Shown one piece after another: positions 10,891 to 21,686 of a stretch of 64,000 bases of DNA. The notes under the pieces were generated by a model, which was given only the letters and a program-made list of their open reading frames with translations, was not told where the DNA came from and made no database searches. Positions within the stretch are counted from its first letter, which is position 1; every line of letters begins with the position of its first letter. Source of the DNA: Phlebopus portentosus (lineage: Eukaryota > Basidiomycota > Agaricomycetes > Boletales > Boletinellaceae); contig JAYXKI010000008.1 in assembly GCA_037892935.1 (NCBI GenBank), forward strand, positions 1 to 64,000, read 5' to 3'. Made by a program: the position numbers and the translations under genes.

Positions 10891-11289
10891 TGGTTGAGGA
10901 GGGCTGAAATTATATATCTATATAGTGCTGAAGTATAACTAAGATTAAATTACATTCTAAACTTAACTTGAAATATAATACACTACATTTTTGACATATA
11001 TAACACTGCATTACATTTTTGATATAATGCTGGCCCATGTGTTCTATGTCGTGGGCTGAGCGACATGGGTTATATATTCCTTTTTTATACTTTATAGCAT
11101 TGCTGTATGTATAGTGTATTGTGATCTCCACGACACAAGTCTCTTGTGTGACAGATACACCATCTATAGATTTCTACTTATAAGGAAACTTCTAAATGCT
11201 AGCTTGGTCACACTGAGTCTGTCAGTGCCATGTTCCAAATGGGGAACCCTAGCAAACCCTAGACCCCACTCCTAGCACCCCTTATAACC
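10891..11289. other. Intergenic spacer with telomere-like degenerate end
   Basis: No gene is supported. The AT-rich sequence 10905-11140 carries repeated TATATAACACTG/ATACACTAC-like words. At about 11245-11300 'aaccctagcaaaccctagac' and 'cttataacccttta' resemble decayed CCCTAA repeats, just where the second subtelomeric copy begins. The resemblance is short and could be chance. Confidence 0.4.
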
Positions 11290-12210
11290 CTTTATTTATT
11301 TATATTATATACTTTCTGCTTCTGGGGTTACATTCTACTCTATTTTATATATTGCTAGTTTTTATCTTATCTAAATTTTACTCTGTTAAATACTACTCCA
11401 GTTCTTATATTTTATCACTTACTATAAGATATAATACTTAATATATGTATAAAGTTTATTTATACAATATCAACTTGCTTTATAATATAATTTAACCTAT
11501 ATAAACTGTTATGTACTATATATAACTATATTACACTTAGCCCTACCTGCTATATGTGCCGGGTTATATAATCTTTACTTATATCGTATTAGCTGATTTA
11601 TTTCAGGCAGTTATATCATAACTATTAACTTATACTGATGTCTCAGGCTCTGCATAGCATTACTATCAGATGTCAAATCTATCTATCTATATATATATAT
11701 AAATACTCTATTCCACTCTAATTTTTTTTATCACTACTTAAATTATAGTTATCTCATACTAATACTTTAGTTTTTACATAGTATCAGTATCAGGTTGCTA
11801 GTTTATGCATGTAAACCTTCTATTTCACACTAAAAGAAATGATACTACTTATATAAAATTCTAAATTGACCTACTGTTGGTATCACAGTAACACATGTTG
11901 TATATATCATAACTCAGCTTTCATATAGTTTCATTACTGGGTGGCCAATCTATAAATGTAAGCATTTCATTCTACACTACATTTGCATCTAAAAAGTTTT
12001 GTACCTGCTCGCATAATATTTTGAGCTGACCTTGTATTGTCATTACAGTAACACATATTATATAATTTAAATCTTGGATTCTATATAATATCTCTACTAA
12101 GTGGCTGATTTATGCATATAAGCATCCTATTCTATACTAATTTTCAATTTGAAGAGATTAATACTACTCTTATAACATTCTGAGCTGAACTCATATTATT
12201 ATAGTAGTAA
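11290..12210. repeat. Second copy of the AT-rich subtelomeric block
   Basis: Direct-orientation homologue of about 200-1080. Shared strings include 'ggggttaca', 'ttttactctgtta', 'actactccagttcttatatt' and 'tatacaatatcaacttgct'. The roughly 160-bp repeat ('cagtaacacat...') recurs near 11885, 12045 and 12200. It leads without a break into the CSE1 C-terminal region of array B, as in the first copy. Confidence 0.75.
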
Positions 12211-15200
12211 CATGTATAGCACATTTTGTAATTCAGTTTCTGACCACTTGTCTATCTTTAAGAAGAATTCTGTGCACTTGAGGCATGATGATGTTCCTCA
12301 GCAATCGCAACCATAATCTGAAGTAATCAGGTTAGAAAGAAATGCAGCAGCTATTGCGGTGCAACACTTACTGAGACTGCACCCCTTCTATGCATGAATA
12401 AGAAAATTCAGCATCAGTCCTTCCACATCTATGGCCATCATAAAGAAGTAATAGATCAACTGATATATGTAGTTACCCACGCGAGCAGTCTATAGCCACA
12501 TGGTTACAATGCTCTTCATGTACTGGTCAAGTGCGACATCAGAATGTATCGAACTATCGCTTGAAGCAGCTCAAGGCCCCAAGTATCATTAATTTGAACG
12601 GGATTAGTTTCTGCTGCATAACGACTAGAATGCTTGTGAATTGTCCCACGGTTGTTAATTCTGCGGCATCTGTATGCAAGATAGCTTTTAGGAGGCGAAT
12701 GAGACCAGGAATACTTCCTTCATGCACCCAGCTTAATGGTTGAAGAAGAAATGGTAAAAGGGACCAATATTTGGCAGGAATTTCTCCACAGTGTAGTTCC
12801 AGCATTTGCGACATAATTTGGAACACGTAAGGAATGAATTCCATCTGAGTCGTCAGTATGTGGCCAGGAAAAACGCAGGGTGTTGATGACTAACGGTCGA
12901 TGTCCTGTTGTAAGATAATCACAGGTCTAGTATGATTTATACGGAATCTCCATGTCCAGGTACCTTATTAAAGCAGATACGCTTTCAAATATATATTGGT
13001 CTAATTTTGGATTGCTCGGATTCCTTGCGATTGCTCCAAGAATGCCAATCAGGCGTTGCTGAAGATTTTGGTAGATGGGGACAAGCGTCGTACGGGCAAT
13101 GAGTATGACCAGCATGACAACTACACAGACTAATTCAGATCGAGCCGGAGATCAAAAGTTGCACACACACATTTCATCAAGTAGTCATTTTCCGCAATCT
13201 TCTCCGGCCACCCACCTGACTCGATTCTAGAAGATGCAGCATTTGAAACTTCACGGACGCCTTCTTGATCGAACCTAGAACGACGTAGAGTCGAGATGCG
13301 GCGATGGCGAACAAAGCTTCTTACAGCATTTGTGAGTTGCGCTCGATGACGAGAATTCGTTCGATAGTTGTCGCAGCGTACGTATAAGTGACGCAATTGG
13401 AAGAACCGAGATGGTGCAGGAGGAGCGGAAGGACGGAAACAAGCTGTTCCTTTGTGAGCTGCAACGATGCCATCGACGAGGCTCCTCAAAGGCCAAGAGG
13501 AGTACAATAAACTTGCCTGGTTTCGGAAAGAGTATAAGAAGCGAATCGAATCGAATCGACTTGAAGGACCGGATGCACGGCGTTGGAATCGGCTTGTAGT
13601 TCCTCGAATACGTTTCGTGAAAAGAAGTCTATAGCATCAACCAGAGCATTTGTGCTCGTCACTCCTTCCTGCGAGATAATTAAAGAATGAGGGCAGCAGA
13701 TCGACAGAATAAAGCATCTTACCTGAGCGGTAGCTCCAAGCGTTGCGACAAAATATACACTCTGGTCTTTCCGCTTCCGACTATCTTCACCTCGCAGATC
13801 GCACGCGTACTCCCGTAGGCCTAATCCGATCCACCGGAGAACAATTTCTGTCGTAACTGCAGCATATACGCTCTCAACAAGGGCACGCAGAACATCTGCA
13901 GCGGCTTGGTACCGTGATGTTCCTTCTGCAGTCAGACCATCAGCAATCGTAGCCGAACTTGCACTAGCAAATGAGAGATCGAGACGCACAAAATGAGAGA
14001 TCGAGACGCACATATCCGAGAGGGTCGTCTTCAAAGTGCTCTACATGAGTCGGACGCGTACTCATGTAAGCCTAATCCGATCCTTCTGAGAACAATATCT
14101 GTCGTAACGACCTCATATCCGCTTGCAACAAGGGCACGCAAAACATCTGCAGCGGCTTGGTGCCGTGGCGTCGCGATTGCACCAAGAATGCCAATCAAAC
14201 GTTGCGGAAGATTTTGATAGGTGGGGACGTGCGTCGTACGGGCAGCAAGTATGTCACGCTTGACACCTACACGGAGTAGTTCAGATAGAGCCGGGGGACA
14301 AAAGTCGCACACGCACATTTCATCAAGTAGTCATTTTCGCAATCTTCTCCGGGGAGCCACCTGACTCGACTCTAGAAAGCACATTGCTTGTGCAACAGTC
14401 TCCGCGTCTTCGTTTGGAGACAACTTACTGTCGAGGAGCATCCCTGCAGTGTAACGGAGAACTTGTAGGAACGGTTCTGTGAACTGGGCCGGGACGAAGT
14501 TGATGACTGTGCATAACTCGTCAGTGCGCATCTCAGACCGCCATCGTCCAAATATAGAGTTCGCAGTTTCAAGAATTGAGAGATTGATTGCGTATGACGC
14601 AATTGGAAGAACCGAGATGGCGCAGGAGGAGTGGAAGAACGGAAACATGCCTGGTTTCAGAAAGAGTACAGGAAGCAAATCGAATCGACTTGAAGGGTCG
14701 GATGCACGGCGCTGGAATCGGCTTGTAGGTCCTGGACACGTTTACGACGTCAACCAGAGCATTTGTGCTCGTCACTCCTTGCTGCGAGATGGTTAAAGAC
14801 TGAGAGAGGTAGGTCGACGGAATAGAGCACCTCACCTGAGCGGTAGCTCCGAGCGTCGCGACAGCAGTGAGTAGGTATACACTCCGGTCTTCCCGCTTCC
14901 AGTTATCTTCACCTCGTGGATCGGAAGCGTACTCCTGTAAGCTTAATCCGATCTATCTGAGAACAATTTCTGTCGTACTGCCTCATATCCGCTCGCAACA
15001 AGGGCACGCAGAACATCTGCAGCGGCTTGGCGCCGTGTCGTTCCTCCTGCAGTCGGACCGTCAGCAATCGCGGCCGAACTCGCACTAGCAAATGTGAGAT
15101 CAAGACGCACATATTCGAGAGGGTCTACTTCATGAGTCCCCAGCGACACATTCGGCACGACAACGCCTTCAACAAGGCCATCGATAGTCTCTCGGCTCTC

Positions 15201-15295
15201 GAAAATTCCTCGATAATTCCCAGAGCGGATAGACGTACTAAGAAAACGGAGTGACTGGCTTACGAGGCCATCATAGGCGAACGCGGACAGAATCA
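12210..15295 (-). pseudogene. CSE1: CSE1 pseudogene, array B left part
   Basis: Homologue of array A. Its best-preserved piece is the 96-codon open stretch 12554-12844, which reads EFIPYVFQIMSQMLELHCGE, KYWSLLPFLLQPLSW, then HEGSIPGLIRLLKAIL; exportin-2 has EFIPYVFQVMSLLLETH...LFPHLLQP...NIPALVRLLQAFL here. Further right come KNPSNPKLDQYIFES-type, TNALVDAIDFFSRNVFEE, HSIFGRWRSEMRTDELC and AYDGLVSQSLRFLSTSIRSG pieces, in partly shuffled order with duplications around 13990-14320 and 14640-15000. The right end is the same CSE1/NUM1 junction as in array C. Confidence 0.85.
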
Positions 15296-16373
15296 ATATA
15301 CGCTATAAAGGAAAAACACATACTTAGTAGAGACCCCAGGACGCAACATCCTAAACTTACCGCGCTTTGCACTCTGCTCCGTAACATTTGTAGATCCCGG
15401 GTCTCCCGAGCTCCAATATAGCATCTTCGTGTAAGCATGAACCCAGAAGAAACGCTTATGTCTCCGCTCTCCGTGACCTTTCCCAATCGCGTGCCGCGTG
15501 TGTTTGTGGAGGAACTCCCCAATCATTGTCTGAGTGATAGCATGTATAATCGTAGGCTCCGTCGAGGTAGTTGCTGCCATACGACTTGCTGGACCAGGCG
15601 TGTTAAGCACGGTCGCCCCGGCATCTTCGTCTGATAAAGCACCATTATGATGAAAGTCGGATGACAAGGATGAACGACGTGAAAGAACGTCCTCCTGGTC
15701 GGATAAGAGCGAAGCTGCAGACTGAAGCCGTCTCTCCACAAACGACACGTTACTGCTCGCACTTGACAATTGCCCATGAGCGATAGGATTCGTAGCAGAC
15801 CTCACACTGCTCATAGATTTCGGTTGACGTAGGACGGAAGATGATACACGTTGACGGGCGTTTGCTACAACCCCTTCCAGACAAGTTGAGAACAGAACCG
15901 ACAGGTGTCGTTGCTCGATGAATAAGTTCTGGAGGAGGGCGAGAAGACGGACGGGGTGGAGGCATGTCTCGATGGAAGGATAGAGCGGACGAAGGCCTGC
16001 GCTTCTCAGGAATGAAAGATGGAGGAGGCATGCTGTTCGATGGTGGAGGTACCTTGGGCGGAGGAGGAAGCATTATGGTCGGTGGACGGGATCTATCAAC
16101 GGGCGAAGCTGCAGTGAGTGACTGTGTGTGTCGACGTTGTCCAGAGTCGGAAGTACGAGCCGCATCCAACACCACAGACTTATCTGCGTTAACAGGCAAT
16201 GACGGTGAAGGGAAACGTAACGGACGCGCTGTGACAGTGTTCGTCGCGTCGCGTAGCGCTTGAACAGGTGGAGCCGAAGTGAGTGGAGTTGTGGGGCCGG
16301 ACGCCGGCAAGCCAGGGATGGACGCAGCAGATGATGCAAACTGGAATTGCTGGGAACTGGGTCCAACACGATG
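15295..16373 (-). pseudogene. NUM1/MCP5-like PH-domain gene fragment (array B copy)
   Basis: Better preserved than the array C copy: the minus-strand frame 15814-15293 is open from SLLSDQEDVLSRRSSLSSDF into the PH domain (IHAITQTMIGEFLHKHTR, ERRHKRFFWVHAYTKMLYW, DPGSTNVTEQSAKR). It has the invariant ITQTMIGEFL motif and the same GTAAGT intron. The upstream proline-rich stretch (about 16370-15800) is also present. At about 16373 it is joined to CSE1 again, about 300 bp further in than in the array C copy, so the right junctions differ while the left junctions are the same. Confidence 0.82.
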
Positions 16374-18640
16374 CAGGTCGACAGAATAGAGCACCTTACC
16401 TGAGCGGTAGCTCCGAGCGTCGTGACAGCAGTGAGAAGATATACACTCCGGTCTTCCCACTTCCAGCTATTTTCACCTCGTGGATTGGACGTGTTTTCCT
16501 GTAAGCCTAATCCGATCCTTCTGAGAACAATTTCCGTCGTAACGACCTCATATCCGCTTGCAACAAGGGCACGCAAACCATCTGCAGCGGCTTGGTGCCG
16601 TGGTGTCGCGATTGCACCAAGAATGCCTATCAGACGTTGCAGAAGATTTTGATAGGTGAGGACGGGCGTTGTACGGGTAGTAAGCATGACACGCTTGACA
16701 CCTACACGGAATAATTCAGATAGAGCCGGAGGACAAAAGTCGCACACGCACATTTCATCAAGTAGTCATTTTCCGCAATCTTCCCCGGCAACCCATCCGA
16801 CTCGACTCTAGAAGGTACAGAATTTAGAATTTGAGGTGCAACTTCGCGAGTGTCTTCTTGATTAGACCTAGAATGACGTTGAGTCGAGATGTGTGATACA
16901 GCGATGGCGAGCAAAGCTTCATATGGTAATCGGGAGTTGCGCTTGATGGCGAGGAGACGTTCGATAGTTGTCGCGGCGTATGTATAAGTGATGTAATTGG
17001 AAGAACCGAGATGGCGCAGGAAGAGTGGAAGAACGGAAACAAGCTGTTCCTTTGTGAGCTGCAATGATGCCGTCGATGAAACTCTTCAAAGGTCAAGAGG
17101 TATATAATAAACCTGCCTGGTTTTCGGAAAGAGTACAGGAAGCAAATCAAATCGATCGGATGCACGGCACCGGAATCGGCTTGTAGGTCCTCGAACACGT
17201 TTCGCGAAAAGAAGTCTACAACATCAACCAGAGCATTCGTGCTCATCACTCCTTGCTACGAGATGATATAAGTCTGAGAGAGGCAGGTCGACAGAATAGA
17301 GCACCTTACCTGAGCGGTAGCTCCGAGCGTCGCGACAGCAGTGAGAGGATATACACTCCGGCCTTCCCGCTTCCGTCGTAAACTGCCTCATATCCGCTTG
17401 CAACAAGGGCACGCAGAACATCTACATCATCTTCGCGCCGTGTTATTCCTTCTGCAGTCAAACCGTCAGCAATCGCAACCGAACTTGCACTAGCAAATGA
17501 GAGATCGAGACGCACATGTCCGAGAGCGTCGTCTTCAAACTGCTCTACTTCTTGAGTCGGACGCGTACTCATGTAAGCCTAATCCGATCCTTCTGAGAAC
17601 AATTTCCGTCGTAACGACCTCACATCCGCTTGCAACAAGGACACGCAGAACGTCTACAGCATCTTCGCGCCGTGTCATTCCTTCTGCAGTCAACCCGCTA
17701 GCAATCGCAACCGAACTTGCACTTGCATCGCAATCGATCTTGCACTAGCAAATGAGAGATCGAGACGCACATATCCAAGAGGGTCATCTTCAAACTGCTC
17801 TACTTCATGCATCCTCAGCGACACATTGGGTAAGACAACGCCTTCAACAGGGCCATCGATAGTCTCTCGGCTCTCGGAAAATTCCCAGAGGGGAGACCGT
17901 ACTAAGAAAACGGAGTGACTGGCTTACGAGGCCATCATAGGCGACCCCGGACCGACCATTGCTTGTGCAACAGTCTCCGCGTCTTTGTTTAGAGGTAATG
18001 GACCGTTGAGGTGCATCTCTGCGGTGTGACGGAGAACTCGTAGGAACGGTTCTGCGAACTGGGCCAGGACGAAGTTGAGGACTGTGAATAACTCGTTAGT
18101 GCGCATCTCAGACCGCCATCGTACAAATATAGAGTGCACAGTTTCAAGATCTGAGAGATCGATTGCGTATGCATTCGGTGCAAGATCTAGCGTGCTCATG
18201 AGTTCCTTAGCTCAAGGTGAGGACGGCATGCGACCCATAACTGACTTGGACATACCTTGACAAGACCCTCCCATCGTTCTGGAAATTTGTATCCCGCGAT
18301 TGTCGAAACAGTATCCGCCACTGGTGCACGAAGGCTTTTGTCGAGCAGGCTCGCGAGAGAGATCATGGCGGGAACAAGTTCTGTATGCAGAGGGTGTTTT
18401 TCAGAATCGGGAATAACTGGTTCATCCTAGTGTATGTCAGCACTTTTAGACATGTAATTAAGCGAGAACACGGTACCTTTTCCCATCTACACTTGAGTGT
18501 GACCTTGAGATAAACACTAGCAGCTAATCGGACCGATCGATTTTGACTTGAGTTGGAGAAGAAGCGACAGAAAGACTGGCTGAGCGTCCGCGTCAGTTGT
18601 TCGCGCGTGCCACTCTAGATCACGTGATGCAGAGGATCAC
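16373..18640 (-). pseudogene. CSE1: CSE1 pseudogene, array B right part
   Basis: Nearly base-for-base match to 4360-6340 at an offset of 12298 (for example the 141-codon stretch 16824-17249 equals 4526-4951). It holds middle pieces (QLTKEQLVSVLPLFLRHLGS), the 88-codon VEQFEDDALGHVRLDLSFAS piece, ETVHSIFVRWRSEMRTNELF, and the N-terminal exons to about 18630. Homology to array A ends near 18635 at 'cacgtgatgcagagga'. Confidence 0.83.
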
Positions 18641-19440
18641 CCCCTGCTGTCCGGATCTTCCGGACACTTACTGCCAAAGCTGTTAAATCTAAGATAAATA
18701 TATTTGTAAACTCGGCAAATATTGGAGTCCAACAAATTTCTTACATATTATGTATGGATTTTATATGCTTGCGTATTGAAACTGTTTAGTGTGCCTTTTG
18801 TGACAAGGTAAAAGTAGATTTTCTAAAAGTGGTAATTCAAGAACTCCTCGTGCATGTCCAGATGGTCTGGACAACTGGGGGAGAGCCAGTGCAGAATTAC
18901 ATTGCCTTCCCTCACCACTGTCCGGATGGTCCGGACACAGACTGCTGTGAGTTTACTCAAAAATAAGGACCCTCTCCTGCATGTCCGGATAATCCAGACA
19001 TTTGCTATTATACTATACAAAAATGTCCCTGCTTAAATCCATGTCTACTGACCCAAGCACAGGTGTTTCCAAATTGTATATTGGAGTCCAATAAATTTGT
19101 TACATATATGTATGGATTATATGTGCTTGCATATTAAAACTTTGTAGTACATACATAGCAAATAAAACTTTCATAGACTAAAACAATATTTTTTGTAGGT
19201 TTGTATTAGCTCATATATGATAGACTACATAGATGTGTATTAAGAACCTCTGTAATGCAGCGAGTATCTGAACCATCTGGACATGACAGGCACTGTAGTG
19301 AGATTACTGAGAGCCCAGACTGTAGTGTCCGGATAGTCCGGACAACTGAGTATATCAAGCTGTAATGCACAGGGTAACTGACCTGCGTGTCCAGATATTC
19401 TGGACATTTGCTACTATATCATACAAAAATGTCCCTGCCC
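18640..19440. repeat. Spaced 19-bp dyads TGTCCGGATNNTCCGGACA
   Basis: Six 19-bp near-palindromes of this form lie at 18648-18666, 18855-18873, 18919-18937, 18982-19000, 19326-19344 and 19388-19406, with a half-site near 19272. Two (18855 and 19388) have CCAGA/TCTGG arms in place of CCGGA/TCCGG, so symmetry is kept. A segment starting 'attggagtccaa' is also repeated directly at about 18722 and 19079. No gene is seen. Confidence 0.85.
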
Positions 19441-21600
19441 AAATCTAAGTGTACTGACCTATGTACAAGTGTCCCCGAATCAGGGACACTTTCTGCATGA
19501 GAGGCAGCCATGCCGAGTTTTTTGGCATGTCCTCTGAGCTATGCACAGAGTGTCCCCAATTCAGCGACACTTTCTGCATGAGAGGCAGCCAAGCCAGCAT
19601 TTTTGGCATGTCCACTGAGCCATGCACAGAGTGTCCCCGATTTGGGCACACTTTCTGCATGAGAGGCAGCCATTCTAGCATTTTTAGCATGTCCACTGAG
19701 CCATGCACAGAGTGTCCCCAAATTGGGGACACTTTCTGCATGAGAGAGAGCCATGCTGACTTTTTTAGCATATCCTCTGAGCCATGCACAGAGTGTTCCC
19801 GATTCGGGGACACTTTCTGCATGAGAGAGAGCCATGCCAACTTTTTTAGCATGTCTACTGAGCCATGCACAGAGTGTCCCCGAATCGGGGACACTTTCTG
19901 CATGTGAGGCAGCCATACTAGCATTTTTGGCATGTCCACTGAGCCATGCACAGAGTGTCCCCGAATCGGGGACACTTTCTGCATGAGAGGTAGCCAAGCC
20001 AGCATTTTTGGCATGTCCTCTGAGCCATGCACAAAGTGTCCCCGAATCAGGGACACTTTCTGCATGAGAGGCAGCCATGCCAGAATTTTTGGCATGTCCA
20101 CTGAGCCATGCACAAAGTGTCCCCGATTCGGGGACACTTCCTGCACGAGAGAGGGGACATGCCTTGGGCTTGGCATGTCCACTGAGCCATGCACAGAGTG
20201 TCCCCGAATCGGGGACACTTTCTGCATGAGAGAGAGGACATGCCAGCCTGCTTTGGCATGTCCTCTAAGCCATGCCAGAATTTTTGGCATGTCCTTTGAG
20301 CCATGCACAGAGTGTCCCCAATTCGGGGACACTTTCTGCATGTGAGGCAGCCATACTAGCATTTTTGGCATGTCCACTGAGCCATGCACAGAGTGTCCCC
20401 AAATCGGGGACACTTTCTGCATGAGAGGCAGCCAAGCCAGCATTTTTGGCATGTCCACTGAGCCATGCACAGAGTGTCCCCGATTTGGGCACACTTTCTG
20501 CATGAGAGGCAGCCATTCTAGCATTTTTAGCATGTCCACTGAGCCATGCACAGAGTGTCCCCGAATCGGGGACACTTTCTGCATGAGAGAGAGGACATGC
20601 CAGCCTGCTTTGGCATGTCCTCTAAGCCATGCCAGAATTTTTGGCATGTCCTTTGAGCCATGCACAGAGTGTCCCCAATTCGGGGACACTTTCTGCATGT
20701 GAGGCAGCCATACTAGCATTTTTGGCATGTCCACTGAGCCATGCACAGAGTGTCCCCAAATCGGGAACACTTTCTGCATGAGAGAGAGCCATGCCGACTT
20801 TTTTAGCATGTCCACTGAGCCATGCACAGAGTGTCCCCAAATCGGGGACACTTTCTGCATGTGAGGCAGCCATACTAGCATTTTTGGCATGTCCACTGAG
20901 CCATGCACAGAGTGTCCCCAAATTGGGAACACTTTCTGCATGAGAGAGAGCCATGCCGACTTTTTTAGCATGTCTACTGAGCCATGCACAGAGTGTCCCC
21001 AAATCGGGGACACTTTCTGCATGTGAGGCAGCCATACTAGCATTTTTGGCATGTCCACTGAGCCATGCACAGAGTGTCCCCGAATCGGGGACACTTTCTG
21101 CATGAGAGGCAGCCAAGCCAGCATTTTTGGCATGTCCTCTGAGCCATGCACAAAGTGTCCCCGAATCGGGGACACTTTCTGCATGAGAGGCAGCCATGCC
21201 AGAATTTTTGGCATGTCCACTGAGCCATGCACAAAGTGTCCCCGATTCGGGGACACTTCCTGCACGAGAGAGGGGACATGCCTTGGGCTTGGCATGTCCA
21301 CTGAGCCATGCACAGAGTGTCCCCGAATCGGGGACACTTCCTGCACGAGAGAGAGGACATGCCAGCCTGCTTTGGCATGTCCTCTGAGCCATGCACAGAG
21401 TGTCCCCGAATCGGAGACACTTTCTGCATGAGAGAGCCATGCCAGAATTTTTGGCATGTCCTTTGAGCCATGCACAGAGTGTCCCCGATTCGGGGACACT
21501 TTCTGCATGAGAGGCAGCCATACTAGCATTTTTGGTATGTCCTCTGAGCCATGCACAGAGTGTCCCCAATTCGGGGACACTTTCTGCATGAGAGAGCCAT
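19440..21600. repeat. Minisatellite, 81-bp unit with two hairpins
   Basis: About 26 tandem units, judged by length, in direct order. Each contains 'gagccatgcacaga', the dyad GTGTCCCCGAATCGGGGACAC or a variant, 'ttctgcatgagaggcagcc', and a second dyad around 'gccatgcc...ggcatgtc'. Some units carry 'gagaggacatgcc' instead. The period is a multiple of three, so several frames on both strands stay open for hundreds of codons (up to 714); these are not taken as genes. Neighbouring stretches such as 19930-20345 and 21050-21430 are near copies, showing higher-order duplication. Confidence 0.93.
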
Positions 21601-21686
21601 ATCAGTATTCTCAGACCCTGGTCTGTCTGCTCTGAATTTTAACCCTACGACCCTACTCAAGTTTCCCCTCTAACCCAGGGAAGAAG

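Noticed and set aside
10910..11131. Small minus-strand ORF of 73 codons
   Set aside because: Lies in AT-rich repeat-like sequence with no homology or codon signal.
19445..21589. 714-codon minus-strand ORF and several long ORFs in other frames
   Set aside because: They are products of an 81-bp repeat whose length is a multiple of three; no start context, introns or known protein features.
19440..21600. CRISPR-like alternation of repeats and spacers
   Set aside because: The 'spacers' are themselves repeated and palindromic, the unit is 81 bp, and the organism is a fungus.
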